A stretch of DNA of 37,975 nucleotides from Polaromonas sp. 39-63-25 (GTDB lineage: Bacteria; Pseudomonadota; Gammaproteobacteria; Burkholderiales; Burkholderiaceae_C). Made by a program: the position numbers and the translations under genes. The stretch's first letter is position 1. The number at the start of each line of letters is the position of its first letter. Of this stretch, positions 7,116 to 14,742 are shown piece after piece. The DNA lies in NCBI RefSeq assembly GCF_002278925.1, contig NZ_NCJH01000031.1, forward strand, positions 1-37,975. Direction: 5' to 3'. The notes under the pieces are model-generated. The model did not search any database. It had not been told where the DNA came from and worked only from the letters and a program-made list of their open reading frames with translations.

Positions 7116-9176
7116 TCAGTCCTCGTCGCGTACCCGGTACTGCCCGACCAGTTGCTGCTGCACCGCCGGCGGCACGACCTCGTAGTGGCTGAAGGCCAGC
7201 GTGTAAGCCCCCTGCCCGCCGGTCAGCGCATTGAGCCGCGACTGGTAGGCGGCCAGTTCGGACAGCGGTACCTGGCCCAGCACCGCCAGCGTGCCAGCCT
7301 GCAGCCCGCGCGTGCCGCTGACCTGCCCACGGCGCGCCGACAGGTCGCCGGTGATGTCGCCCATGACAGCCTCGGGCGCCGTGATCTCGACATCGACCAC
7401 GGGCTCGAGCACCACCGGCGACGCGGCGCGCACCGCTTCGATCACCGCCTTGCGTCCGGCCGTGGCGAAGGCAATGTCCTTGCTGTCCACACTGTGATGT
7501 TTGCCGTCGTACACCACGACCCGCATATCGCTGACCGGAAAACCCGCGATCACCCCGCCGTCGAGCGCCTGGCGCACGCCTTTTTCCACCGCCGGCATGT
7601 ACTGGCCGGGAATCGTGCCGCCCCTGACTTGGTCGACAAACTCGATGCCGGCGCCGCGCGCCAGCGGCTCGATGCGCAGGAAGACCTCGCCGAACTGCCC
7701 CGCGCCGCCGCTCTGCTTTTTGTGGCGGTGGTGGCCGGCGGCTGGCGTGGTGACCGTCTCGCGGTAGGCGATACGCGGCGGCCGCGTGTTCACCTCGCAC
7801 TTGTAGACCTCGGTCAGCCGCTCGATCAGCGTGCGCAGGTGCAGCTCGCCGAGGCCGTACACCACGGTTTCGTTGGTCTGTGCCACATGTTCCAGCCGCA
7901 GGCAGGGATCTTCATCGACCAGCCGCTGCACCAGGTCCCACATGCGCTGCTCGTCCCCGCGGCGTCTGGGCTCGATGGCCAGCCCGTGCACCGGCACCGG
8001 AAAGTCCAGCGGCTGCAGATGAATGTGTTCGTCCTCGGCAGCGTCGTGCAGCACGGCGTCGAAATGGATCTCGTCGACCTTGGCCACGGCACACAGCTCA
8101 CCCGGCCCGGCGCTGGCGATTTCCATGTGGTCCTTGCCCTGCAGCCGGAACAGGTGGCCCACCTTGAAGGGACGCCGACCGTCGCCGACGTAGAGCTGGC
8201 TGTCACGCGTGACCGTGCCCTGGTGCACGCGAAAAATGCCCATCTTGCCGACATAAGGGTCCACGCTGACCTTGAAAACATGGGCCAGCACATGACGCGC
8301 CGGGTCGGGCTCGGCTCGCACCGGAACAGCGGCGGCACCCCCTCCGCGCAAAAACTTCGGCGGGTTGCCCTCGGCCGGATCGGGCAGCAGCCTGACCATC
8401 ACGTCCAGCAGTTCGGCCACGCCGGCGCCCGTGCGCGCCGACACAAAACAAACAGGAATCAGGTGCCCCTCGCGCAGCGCCTGCTCCAGCGGCGCATGCA
8501 GCTCCCGGGGATCCACGTCGCCTTCGTCCAGATAACGCTCGACAAAAGCCGGATCGACCTCGACCACCTGCTCGACCAGCGCGCGGTGCGCCAGCGCCAC
8601 GCTGGAAAAATCGGATTCTCCGGCCGGATTGAAAAAACAGTCCACCACCCGCGTGCCCCCGCCAGCGGGCAGGTTCAGCGGCAGGCACTCCTTGCCGAAG
8701 GCGGCCTGGATGGCGGCCAGCAGGCCGGGCAGGTCAATGCCCAGCGCGTCGATCTTGTTGATGATCACCATGCGGCACAAGCCGCGGCCGGCGGCCCAGT
8801 CCATCATGCGGCCGCTCATGAGCTCCAGCCCGCTGGCAGCGCTGACGACCAGGGCTGCGGTTTCCACCGCCTCCAGCGCGGGCAGCGACTGCCCGAGAAA
8901 GTCCGGCGCGCCGGGTGTGTCGATGATGTGAATGCGCGTGTCCTGGTGCTGCAGGTGGACCAGCGCCGAATGCAGCGAATGCTGGGCGCGGCGCTCCAGC
9001 GGATCGAAGTCGCTAACCGTCGTGCCGCGCTCCAGGCTGCCGGGGGCGCCAATGGCGCCCGCCTTGTGCAGCAAAGCCTCGACCAGGGTGGTTTTGCCGC
9101 TGGCTGCTGCGCCCACCAACGCCAGCGTGCGCAGGGCCGCGACGGCCGACGGAACCGGATGCATGGGTGAGGACAT
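7116..9176 (-). CDS. Elongation factor G-like translational GTPase (EF-G paralogue)
   Basis: A 686-residue protein with the full EF-G domain layout. The G domain has the P-loop GAAASGKT (22-29), DTPGAPDFLG (G3) and NKID (G4). Domain II follows, then the domain III/IV boundary with KKQSGGAGQFGEVFLRIEP, and a domain IV/V region ending YEVVPPAVQQQLVGQYRVRDED. The P-loop differs from canonical EF-G (AHIDAGKT) and resembles the divergent second EF-G group (FusA2-like). Those are annotated elongation factor G but are often not the main translocase, so its role may be auxiliary, for instance in recycling or stress. ATG 9176 was chosen because AGGAG lies 6 bases upstream; an upstream ATG at 9260 has no such site. 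The gene is monocistronic, convergent with the MFS pair and divergent from the dehydrogenase gene. Confidence 0.88.
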   Translation of the reverse strand: MSSPMHPVPSAVAALRTLALVGAAASGKTTLVEALLHKAGAIGAPGSLERGTTVSDFDPLERRAQHSLHSALVHLQHQDTRIHIIDTPGAPDFLGQSLPALEAVETAALVVSAASGLELMSGRMMDWAAGRGLCRMVIINKIDALGIDLPGLLAAIQAAFGKECLPLNLPAGGGTRVVDCFFNPAGESDFSSVALAHRALVEQVVEVDPAFVERYLDEGDVDPRELHAPLEQALREGHLIPVCFVSARTGAGVAELLDVMVRLLPDPAEGNPPKFLRGGGAAAVPVRAEPDPARHVLAHVFKVSVDPYVGKMGIFRVHQGTVTRDSQLYVGDGRRPFKVGHLFRLQGKDHMEIASAGPGELCAVAKVDEIHFDAVLHDAAEDEHIHLQPLDFPVPVHGLAIEPRRRGDEQRMWDLVQRLVDEDPCLRLEHVAQTNETVVYGLGELHLRTLIERLTEVYKCEVNTRPPRIAYRETVTTPAAGHHRHKKQSGGAGQFGEVFLRIEPLARGAGIEFVDQVRGGTIPGQYMPAVEKGVRQALDGGVIAGFPVSDMRVVVYDGKHHSVDSKDIAFATAGRKAVIEAVRAASPVVLEPVVDVEITAPEAVMGDITGDLSARRGQVSGTRGLQAGTLAVLGQVPLSELAAYQSRLNALTGGQGAYTLAFSHYEVVPPAVQQQLVGQYRVRDED

Positions 9177-9334
9177 GGCGCGCTCCTGGGTGCCGGGCGT
9201 GGCGTCTGCGCCCGAGGGATTGGCCTGACGCAGACGTACAGCGTAAGGGATAGCCCGCACCGGGGCAAGAGGCCGGAGCAGACATCAAACGGTGGTAGTC
9301 TTTCGCCTCCACACACGCAGGGGACAGCAGGGCC

Positions 9335-10147
9335 ATGAAAACCATCGTCATCACCGGGGCTTCCGACGGCATAGGCGCGGAAATGGCGCGTCAGCTGGCG
9401 CAGCGCCATGGTGCTGCGGTGGCGCTGGTGCTGGCCGCGCGCAACGAAGCAGCGCTCAATACCGTTGCCTCCCAGTGCCAGGCCAGCGGGGCCGCGGCAC
9501 TGGTGGTCCCCACCGATGTGTCCGATCCGGCCCAGTGCCGCGCGCTGGTCAGCACGGCCGCCCGGGCGTTCGGCCAGATCGACGCCCTGATCAACAACGC
9601 CGGCATGTCGGCGCAGGCCCTGTTTGAAGATGTCAAAACCGACGACTTGGGCTGGTACGAAGACCTGATGCGCATCAACCTCTGGGGCAGCGTGTGGTGT
9701 ACCCATGCCGCCCTGCCCTACCTGAAGCAAAGTCGCGGCAGCCTGGTGGCGGTCTCCAGCCTCGCCGGCCTGGTGGGTGTGCCCGGGCGCACGGCCTACA
9801 GCGCCAGCAAATTCGCCATGACCGGTTTTTTTGAAGCCCTGCGCGCCGAACTGAAAACGGCCGGCGTCAGCGTCACCACCGCTTACCCCGGCGTGGTCGC
9901 CACACAGATCCGCTACCGGGGCTTCAACGCCGCGGGCGCGCCCGCCGGCGCCAGCGGCCTCAGGGAAGACGATGCCATGAGCGTCGAGACCTGCGCCCGG
10001 CTGATTCTCGACGGCATGGACAAACGCGCGCGCGAGGTCGTGATGACGCCCAAAGGCAAACTCGGGCGCTGGCTCAAGCTGCTGGCCCCCGGGGCCGTCG
10101 AATCCATGGCGCTGGCCGCGCTCAAGGACGAGGTCAAACCCCATTGA
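9335..10147 (+). CDS. Short-chain dehydrogenase/reductase
   Basis: A 270-residue classical SDR, a cytoplasmic NAD(P)-dependent oxidoreductase. It has the Rossmann motif TGASDGIG (7-14), NNAG (87-90) and the catalytic Ser141/142 with the YSASK motif (Tyr155, Lys159). The segment after the active site (TAYPGVVATQIRYRG) is the usual PG motif region. The C-terminal extension contains KLGRWLKLLAPG, similar to SDRs that act on hydrophobic or membrane-linked substrates. The substrate cannot be read from sequence. The stop codon overlaps the TTG start of the following methyltransferase by three bases inside ATTGA, so the two genes are probably co-translated. The gene is divergent from the EF-G paralogue, with about 160 bases between the starts. 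Confidence 0.9.
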   Translation: MKTIVITGASDGIGAEMARQLAQRHGAAVALVLAARNEAALNTVASQCQASGAAALVVPTDVSDPAQCRALVSTAARAFGQIDALINNAGMSAQALFEDVKTDDLGWYEDLMRINLWGSVWCTHAALPYLKQSRGSLVAVSSLAGLVGVPGRTAYSASKFAMTGFFEALRAELKTAGVSVTTAYPGVVATQIRYRGFNAAGAPAGASGLREDDAMSVETCARLILDGMDKRAREVVMTPKGKLGRWLKLLAPGAVESMALAALKDEVKPH

Positions 10148-10728
10148 AAACCGATACCGCCCCTGCGCATGCCAGCCTCACCCCGTCGGCCTGGGTCCGG
10201 CGCTGGTCCCACCTGGTGCCCGCCCAGGGCAGCGTGCTCGACGTCGCCTGCGGCCATGGCCGGCACGCTTACTGGTTTCATCAGCGAAATCACCCCCTGA
10301 CGCTTGTGGATCGGGCGCAGGAAGCTATCGATTCCATAGCAATTCCGGCGGCCTCCTGTGAAGCCGTGGTGGCCGACATTGAAAACGGACTCTGGCCTTT
10401 TTCGGGCCGGCAGTTCGACGCCGTGGTGGTCACCAACTACCTGTGGCGCCCCCTGCTGCCCACGCTGCTGGCCAGCCTGGCGCCGGGCGGCGTGCTGATT
10501 TACGAAACCTTTGCCCAGGGCAACGAAACCGTGGGGAAACCCTCGCGACCTGATTTCCTGCTGCGCCCCGGTGAGCTGCTGGAGGTCTGCCATGGCCTGC
10601 GGGTGGTCGCCTTTGAGGATGGCTTCCAGCAAGGCCCCGACCGCTTTACACAGCGGATTGCAGCGGTCCGGGAACTGCTGTCGCCGGGGACAGTCCCACG
10701 CCACTTGATCGACCAGCGCACTGGGTAG
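10144..10728 (+). CDS. Class I SAM-dependent methyltransferase
   Basis: A 194-residue protein with the Rossmann-like methyltransferase fold. Motif I is VLDVACGHGRHAYWF (31-45). An acidic residue ends strand 2 (LTLVDR, Asp56), and motif IV lies around FDAVVVTNYLW (91-101). It resembles the TehB/Methyltransf_11 type; the substrate is unknown. The start is TTG at 10144, which overlaps the SDR stop; no other start fits the N-terminus as well. A family A repeat (10292-10342) is embedded in the frame and encodes DRAQEAIDSIAIP, right after the strand-2 aspartate. The fold therefore tolerates or uses repeat-derived sequence next to the cofactor site. The stop codon TAG is part of a TAGAAT hexamer that could be a -10 element for dapA. 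Confidence 0.85.
   Translation: MKTDTAPAHASLTPSAWVRRWSHLVPAQGSVLDVACGHGRHAYWFHQRNHPLTLVDRAQEAIDSIAIPAASCEAVVADIENGLWPFSGRQFDAVVVTNYLWRPLLPTLLASLAPGGVLIYETFAQGNETVGKPSRPDFLLRPGELLEVCHGLRVVAFEDGFQQGPDRFTQRIAAVRELLSPGTVPRHLIDQRTG
10292..10342 (+). repeat. Family A repeat copy A3, inside the methyltransferase gene
   Basis: The core reads GGGCGCAGGAAGCTATC, spacer, CATAGCAA, with a more diverged left block (CTGACGCTTGT where the family has CCAGCCCTTNT). It is in sense orientation to the gene and is read as R-A-Q-E-A-I-D-S-I-A. This is the same reading frame as copies A4, A6 and A8. Confidence 0.75.
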
Positions 10729-10791
10729 AATGCTGAATTGGCTTTACCGCAGCATTGACCCCGGCCAGCGTGCCATCCTTGATACAAAGAC

Positions 10792-11673
10792 ATGAAAACC
10801 ATTACCGGCAGCATCGTTGCACTGGCTACCCCCCTGCATGAAGACGGCAGCGTTGACTATCCGACCCTGCGCAAACTGGTGGACTGGCACATCGCCGAAG
10901 GCACCGACTGCATTGGGGTGGTGGGCACCACCGGCGAGTCGCCCACGGTCAGCGTCGAAGAACACTGCGAGATCATCCGCGTGTCGGTGGAGCAAGCCAG
11001 GGGCCGGGTGCCGGTCATGGCCGGCTGCGGCGCCAACTCCACCGCCGAAGCCATCGAGCTGGCACGTTTTGCAAAAACCGTAGGCGCCGACTGCCAGTTG
11101 CAGGTCGTTCCCTACTACAACAAGCCGACCCAGGAAGGCCAGTACCGGCACTTCACCGCGATTGCAGAAGCGGTGGACCTGCCCATGGTGCTGTACAACG
11201 TGCCCGGCCGCACCGTGGCCGACATGCTGCACGCCACCGTGCTGCGTCTGGCGCAGGTGCCCGGCATTGTCGGCATCAAGGAAGCGACCGGCAACATCGA
11301 ACGCGCGCAGTGGCTGATCAAGGAAGTGCCGGCCGGTTTTGCCGTCTATTCCGGCGACGACCCGACCGCCGTGGCACTGATGCTGTGCGGCGGCCAGGGC
11401 AACATCAGCGTGACGGCCAATGTGGCGCCGCGCCTGATGCACGAGCTCTGCGTGGCCGCCATCGCGGGCGATGCACGCAGCGCGATGAAAATCCAGCTCC
11501 AGCTGCTGCCGCTGCACAAACACCTGTTCGTGGAAGCCAACCCGATTCCGGTCAAATGGGCCATGGCCCGCATGGGCCTGTGCGGCGGCACCCTGCGCCT
11601 GCCCATGACACCGCTTGAAACGGCCAACGAGGCCACGGTCGAAAACGCCCTGCGCGTTTGCGGCCTGCTCTGA
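10792..11673 (+). CDS. dapA: 4-hydroxy-tetrahydrodipicolinate synthase
   Basis: This enzyme condenses pyruvate with aspartate semialdehyde, the first committed step of lysine and diaminopimelate synthesis, in the cytoplasm. The 293-residue protein is a single TIM barrel. It has GTTGES (45-50), the catalytic tyrosine in VLYNVPGR (Tyr135) and the Schiff-base lysine in GIKEATGN (Lys163). [10 protein letters not shown] provides the neighbouring active-site tyrosine pair. The length equals that of the family. The gene is followed 20 bases later by bamC, the same pairing as dapA-bamC (nlpB) in E. coli, which strongly supports both calls. A TAGAAT hexamer at 10726-10731, overlapping the upstream stop, is a possible -10 element. 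Confidence 0.97.
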   Translation: MKTITGSIVALATPLHEDGSVDYPTLRKLVDWHIAEGTDCIGVVGTTGESPTVSVEEHCEIIRVSVEQARGRVPVMAGCGANSTAEAIELARFAKTVGADCQLQVVPYYNKPTQEGQYRHFTAIAEAVDLPMVLYNVPGRTVADMLHATVLRLAQVPGIVGIKEATGNIERAQWLIKEVPAGFAVYSGDDPTAVALMLCGGQGNISVTANVAPRLMHELCVAAIAGDARSAMKIQLQLLPLHKHLFVEANPIPVKWAMARMGLCGGTLRLPMTPLETANEATVENALRVCGLL

Positions 11674-11693
11674 TTTTTAAGGAAACCCCAGTG

Positions 11694-12845
11694 ATGACAT
11701 TGCACACGACCAGCGCTTCCGGATTTGTCTCTGCACCACGGCTTGCCGCGGCCCCGCTGCTGGCGCTCGTCGCCGCGCTCCTCCTCTCGGGTTGCTCCTC
11801 ATTGAGCGAGTCCATGCAGGGCGACAAGGTCGACTACAAAAGCGCCGGCAAAGCGCCCTCGCTGGAGGTTCCTCCCGACCTGACGCAGCTGTCGCGCGAT
11901 ACCCGTTACGTCGTGCCCGGCAGTTCCGTCACGGCCAGCGGCTACCAGGTCGGCCAGACCACCCAGTCCGTGCCAACCGCGGCCCTCACGGTCGGCGACG
12001 TGCGCATTGAGCGCGCGGGCACGCAGCGCTGGCTGGTGGTCAACCGCCCGGCCGACAAGCTGTGGGGCCCCGTGCGCGAGTTCTGGCTGGAAAACGGCTT
12101 CCTGATCGCCACCGAGCAGGAAAACCTCGGCATCATGGAAACCGACTACGCGGAAAACCGCGCCAAGCTGCCACAGGACTTCATCCGCGCCACCCTGGGC
12201 AAGCTGCTCGACAGCCTGTACTCCACCGGCGAACGCGACAAGTTCCGCACCCGCCTGGAGCGCACGCCGACTGGCGGCACCGAAATTTACATCAGCCACC
12301 GCGGCATGGTGGAGATGCTGACGGGTACGGTCAAGACACCGCAGAAAAGTGATGGCACGGTGTGGCAGCCCCGCCCGGCCGATCCGGAGCTGGAAGCGGA
12401 ATTCCTGCGCCGCCTGATGGTCAAGCTCGGTGTCAGCCAGGAGCAGTCCAAGGCGCTGGTCGCCACGGGCCCGGCGCGGCAGAGCGCACGGGTGGCCAAT
12501 GTCAACAACATGCCCGTGGTTCAGATCGACGAGGGTTTTGAGCGCGCCTGGCGCCGCGTCGGTCTGGCCCTGGACCGCACCGGTTTCACCGTGGAAGACC
12601 GCGACCGCGCACAAGGCACTTATTTCGTGCGCTACGTCGAGCCTACCGGCGACAAGAAGGAACCCGGCTTCTTCAGCAAGCTCTTCAGCAGCTCCTCGGC
12701 AGGCCCGGCTCCCCTCAAATACCGGATCGCCGTACGCAGCCAGGGCGAAGCGACCACCGTGTCCGTGCTCAACGCCCAGGGCAACCCCGAAGCGTCGGCC
12801 AATGCCCAGCGCATCGTGCAGGTCATTGCCGACGACCTGAAATAA
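11694..12845 (+). CDS. bamC: Outer membrane protein assembly factor BamC (lipoprotein)
   Basis: This lipoprotein component of the BAM complex helps insert beta-barrel proteins into the outer membrane. It has 383 residues, with a signal peptide and lipobox LLLSGC about 33 residues in, followed by a Ser-rich start of the mature chain. An unstructured segment (KAPSLEVPPDLTQL) matches the BamD-binding lasso of BamC. Two helix-grip domains follow, the second starting near MPVVQIDEGFERAWRRVGLAL. The start is ATG 11694 or GTG 11691; AAGGA lies 7-10 bases upstream and serves either. It is adjacent to dapA as in enterics. Metallo-hydrolase gene 12868 follows after 22 bases and may share the transcript. 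Confidence 0.92.
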   Translation: MTLHTTSASGFVSAPRLAAAPLLALVAALLLSGCSSLSESMQGDKVDYKSAGKAPSLEVPPDLTQLSRDTRYVVPGSSVTASGYQVGQTTQSVPTAALTVGDVRIERAGTQRWLVVNRPADKLWGPVREFWLENGFLIATEQENLGIMETDYAENRAKLPQDFIRATLGKLLDSLYSTGERDKFRTRLERTPTGGTEIYISHRGMVEMLTGTVKTPQKSDGTVWQPRPADPELEAEFLRRLMVKLGVSQEQSKALVATGPARQSARVANVNNMPVVQIDEGFERAWRRVGLALDRTGFTVEDRDRAQGTYFVRYVEPTGDKKEPGFFSKLFSSSSAGPAPLKYRIAVRSQGEATTVSVLNAQGNPEASANAQRIVQVIADDLK

Positions 12846-12867
12846 GGCGTCGCGTGGAGCCTGTCCG

Positions 12868-13638
12868 GTGCTGAGGTTCAAAAGCCTGGGCAGCGGCAGC
12901 ACAGGCAATGCCACGCTGGTGGAGGCGACCGGGTTGCGGCCCAAGCGGCTGCTGGTCGATTGTGGCCTGGGGATCCGGCAACTTTCGGTGCGGCTGGCTC
13001 AAGCAGGCCTCGCCGACGGTGACATCGACGCCATCTTCATCACCCACGAACACAGCGACCACATTGGCTGCGCGCGCCAGTTCGCGCGGCGCCACCGGAT
13101 CCCGGTCTGGATGAGCCGTGGCACCCAGGAGGGCATCGGCCTGCCCGACTTCGACGGGCTGCTCCACACCGCCCGCGATGGGGAGGCGATTGACCTCGGC
13201 GAACTGCAGCTCATGCCCTTCACGGTTCCTCATGACGCACGTGAGCCCTTGCAACTCACCTGCACGGACGGCGCTTCCAAACTGGGGCTGCTGACCGACC
13301 TCGGCCACGCCACCGCCCACTTGCTGGCTCACCTCGCACACTGCAATGCCCTGCTGCTCGAATGCAACCATGACAGCGACTTGCTGGCCCGGTCGGCCTA
13401 CCCGCCTTTTCTCAAGCGGCGTGTAGGCGGCATGTACGGGCACCTGTCCAATGCGGCTGCGGGCGAGATTGCCCGCTCGGTCGCGCATGGCGGCCTCAGA
13501 CAGCTGGTGGCGGCCCATTTGAGCCAGCAGAACAACCGGCCTGAGCTGGCGCACCAGGCCATGACCGAGGCCCTCGGCAGCAGCGCCGAGCTGGTGATTG
13601 CCGACGCCGGCACCGGTACTCCCTGGCTGAGGCTGTAA
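12868..13638 (+). CDS. Metallo-beta-lactamase-fold hydrolase, YycJ/WalJ-like
   Basis: A 256-residue MBL-fold protein with the metal-binding motif THEHSDHIG (His60, His62, Asp64, His65). Further metal ligands are likely in FTVPHDAREP and LTDLGHAT, and the C-terminal AHLSQQNN resembles the late histidine motif of this group. The N-terminus (LRFKSLGSGSTGNATLVE) is characteristic of the YycJ/WalJ exonuclease-like subgroup, so a nuclease or phosphodiesterase role is more likely than antibiotic hydrolysis. The start is GTG 12868 with GGAG about 8 bases upstream. It is the last gene of the dapA-bamC run and ends before a bidirectional terminator shared with the convergent lipoprotein gene. Confidence 0.87.
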   Translation: MLRFKSLGSGSTGNATLVEATGLRPKRLLVDCGLGIRQLSVRLAQAGLADGDIDAIFITHEHSDHIGCARQFARRHRIPVWMSRGTQEGIGLPDFDGLLHTARDGEAIDLGELQLMPFTVPHDAREPLQLTCTDGASKLGLLTDLGHATAHLLAHLAHCNALLLECNHDSDLLARSAYPPFLKRRVGGMYGHLSNAAAGEIARSVAHGGLRQLVAAHLSQQNNRPELAHQAMTEALGSSAELVIADAGTGTPWLRL

Positions 13639-13675
13639 GACAGTTCTCAGACCGCGCTGTGCCCTGTTCCCAACG

Positions 13676-13701
13676 AAAAAAGCCGCCCGGAGGCGGCCTT
13701 T
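13676..13701. terminator. Bidirectional intrinsic terminator
   Basis: The stem GCCGCC/GGCGGC (13682-13687 with 13692-13697) has a 4-base loop. It is flanked by A6 on the left and CTTT on the right. It is strong in the minus direction (U6 tail) for the small lipoprotein gene and weaker for the plus-strand hydrolase gene. It lies between their converging ends. Confidence 0.8.
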
Positions 13702-13716
13702 CAGGAGCGAAAAGAA

Positions 13717-13941
13717 TTATTTCGTGGCGCTGGCAGGAGTCTGGGCTTCAGCAGGCACAGGAGCGGACGAAGGCGCAGGTGCGGATGCGTCGGCTGCGGG
13801 AGCAGAAGCTGCCTCAGCAGGAGCAGGTGCAGGTGCTGGCGTGACAACGACGGGAGCAGGTGCAGCGGCTTCTTCTTTTTTACCGCAGGCAGCCAGGGCA
13901 ACCGCAGCGACGATGGCGGCCAAAACGAGGGACTTGTTCAT
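13717..13941 (-). CDS. Small Ala/Pro-rich lipoprotein, unknown function
   Basis: A 74-residue protein: a signal peptide (MNKSLVLAAIVAAVALAAC) with the lipobox LAAC and Cys19, then KKEE, then a low-complexity Ala/Pro/Ser tail (APAPVVVTPAPAPAPAEAAS and onward). Apart from the lipid anchor there is no domain. Such tails usually act as flexible tethers in the periplasm. AAGGA about 6 bases upstream supports ATG 13941. It stands alone between two terminators (13676-13701 and 13986-14019), so it must have its own promoter in the short A+T-rich stretch at about 13942-13985. It ends in a strong terminator. I do not recognise a named family. Confidence 0.8.
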   Translation of the reverse strand: MNKSLVLAAIVAAVALAACGKKEEAAAPAPVVVTPAPAPAPAEAASAPAADASAPAPSSAPVPAEAQTPASATK

Positions 13942-13985
13942 ATCGAGATCCTTGATGAATGAGAGAGAAAACTTATAAATTCGTC

Positions 13986-14019
13986 AAAAAAAACCCCAAA
14001 CCTGACGATTCGGGGTTTT
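13986..14019 (-). terminator. Intrinsic terminator, minus direction
   Basis: The stem AAAACCCC (13990-13997) pairs with GGGGTTTT (14012-14019) around a 14-base loop. In the minus direction it runs straight into eight U residues. It would end the transcript from the oxygenase and unknown-protein genes (14181-15921) and isolates the small lipoprotein gene. Confidence 0.75.
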
Positions 14020-14180
14020 CGACGGGAGGGCGCGTGACGCGAGCTCAAACTGCCCTGTGAACGAGTATATGCGGGTTTTCACCGCCGTAAAAACCCTCAA
14101 TTCAGAAAAAGAGCAACGAGAAACCATGGCAAAACTGCCCCTGTCGCCAGCGGAGCCCCCTGCGGCATCGCCCCGCTGCG

Positions 14181-14699
14181 TCAAATCCCCACTGTGGTTG
14201 CCGGGAAGGCCGGACTGCTGCGCAGCAGCTTCTCCGTCAGCCTTTCCCTCAGGGCGACGCGCCGCGCGGCTTCGGATCCCGCCACACCGGTGCTGCGCAC
14301 GAGGTCCAGCCGTTCGAACACCCAGCCCGGGCTCCAGAAGGCACTGGGCAGGTCGCTGGCCGCCACCGCACCGCTGCCGCGACATTCAACAATGTGGGAC
14401 CAGGTGCGGCGCCAGGTCACAAACCGCGCGTGCCGGCGCGTCACTTCGTCATAGCTCCGGGCCAGCATGGTCAGTGTGCGGCCCGATGTGGACCAGTCGT
14501 TGAGGGATTGCACGACACTGCGCTCGCCCAGCGGCCAGTCCTCAAACGTGGCGTCACAAAGAATGATTTCACGCCAGCCCTCAGCAGCCGCTGCCGCGAA
14601 GGCCTGCCGGATCAGATCGGCGAATGCCGGGCGCCCTTCGAAGCGCCCCTGCAGCAGTATGGGCGAAGAAGGTGCGGGCGAAGGATGGGGATCATTCAT
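14181..14699 (-). CDS. Conserved-looking hypothetical protein downstream of the RoxA-like gene
   Basis: A 172-residue soluble protein that I do not recognise as a named family. After a Pro/Ser-rich N-terminus it has an alpha/beta-looking body (RFEGRPAFADLIRQAFAAAA, EIILCDATFEDWPLGERSVV). It includes W and R-rich segments such as RRHARFVTWRRTWSHIVECR, and ends in TTVGI. The pattern resembles a small domain that reports or binds, not an obvious enzyme. ATG 14699 is preferred because AAGGAG lies 6 bases upstream; the preceding ATG at 14702 is only 3 bases from it. It is 43 bases after the RoxA-like gene on the same strand, so it is likely co-transcribed and may relate to the same function. The 240 bases beyond it hold only hairpins. 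Confidence 0.7.
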   Translation of the reverse strand: MNDPHPSPAPSSPILLQGRFEGRPAFADLIRQAFAAAAAEGWREIILCDATFEDWPLGERSVVQSLNDWSTSGRTLTMLARSYDEVTRRHARFVTWRRTWSHIVECRGSGAVAASDLPSAFWSPGWVFERLDLVRSTGVAGSEAARRVALRERLTEKLLRSSPAFPATTVGI

Positions 14700-14742
14700 C
14701 ATCGGCTCCTTGAAGGCATGAAACAGCAGGTTGACGCGTGGT

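Noticed and set aside
7152-9170. Plus-strand reading frame of 672 codons opposite the EF-G-like gene
   Set aside because: It has shadow composition and no domain, while the opposite frame is a full EF-G.
12868-13638. MBL-fold gene as an antibiotic-resistance beta-lactamase
   Set aside because: There is no signal peptide, and its N-terminal motif belongs to the YycJ/WalJ group.
14057-14503. Plus-strand 148-codon frame in the gap before the unknown protein gene
   Set aside because: It runs antisense into the unknown gene, and its Pro/Arg/Cys-rich composition is shadow-like.
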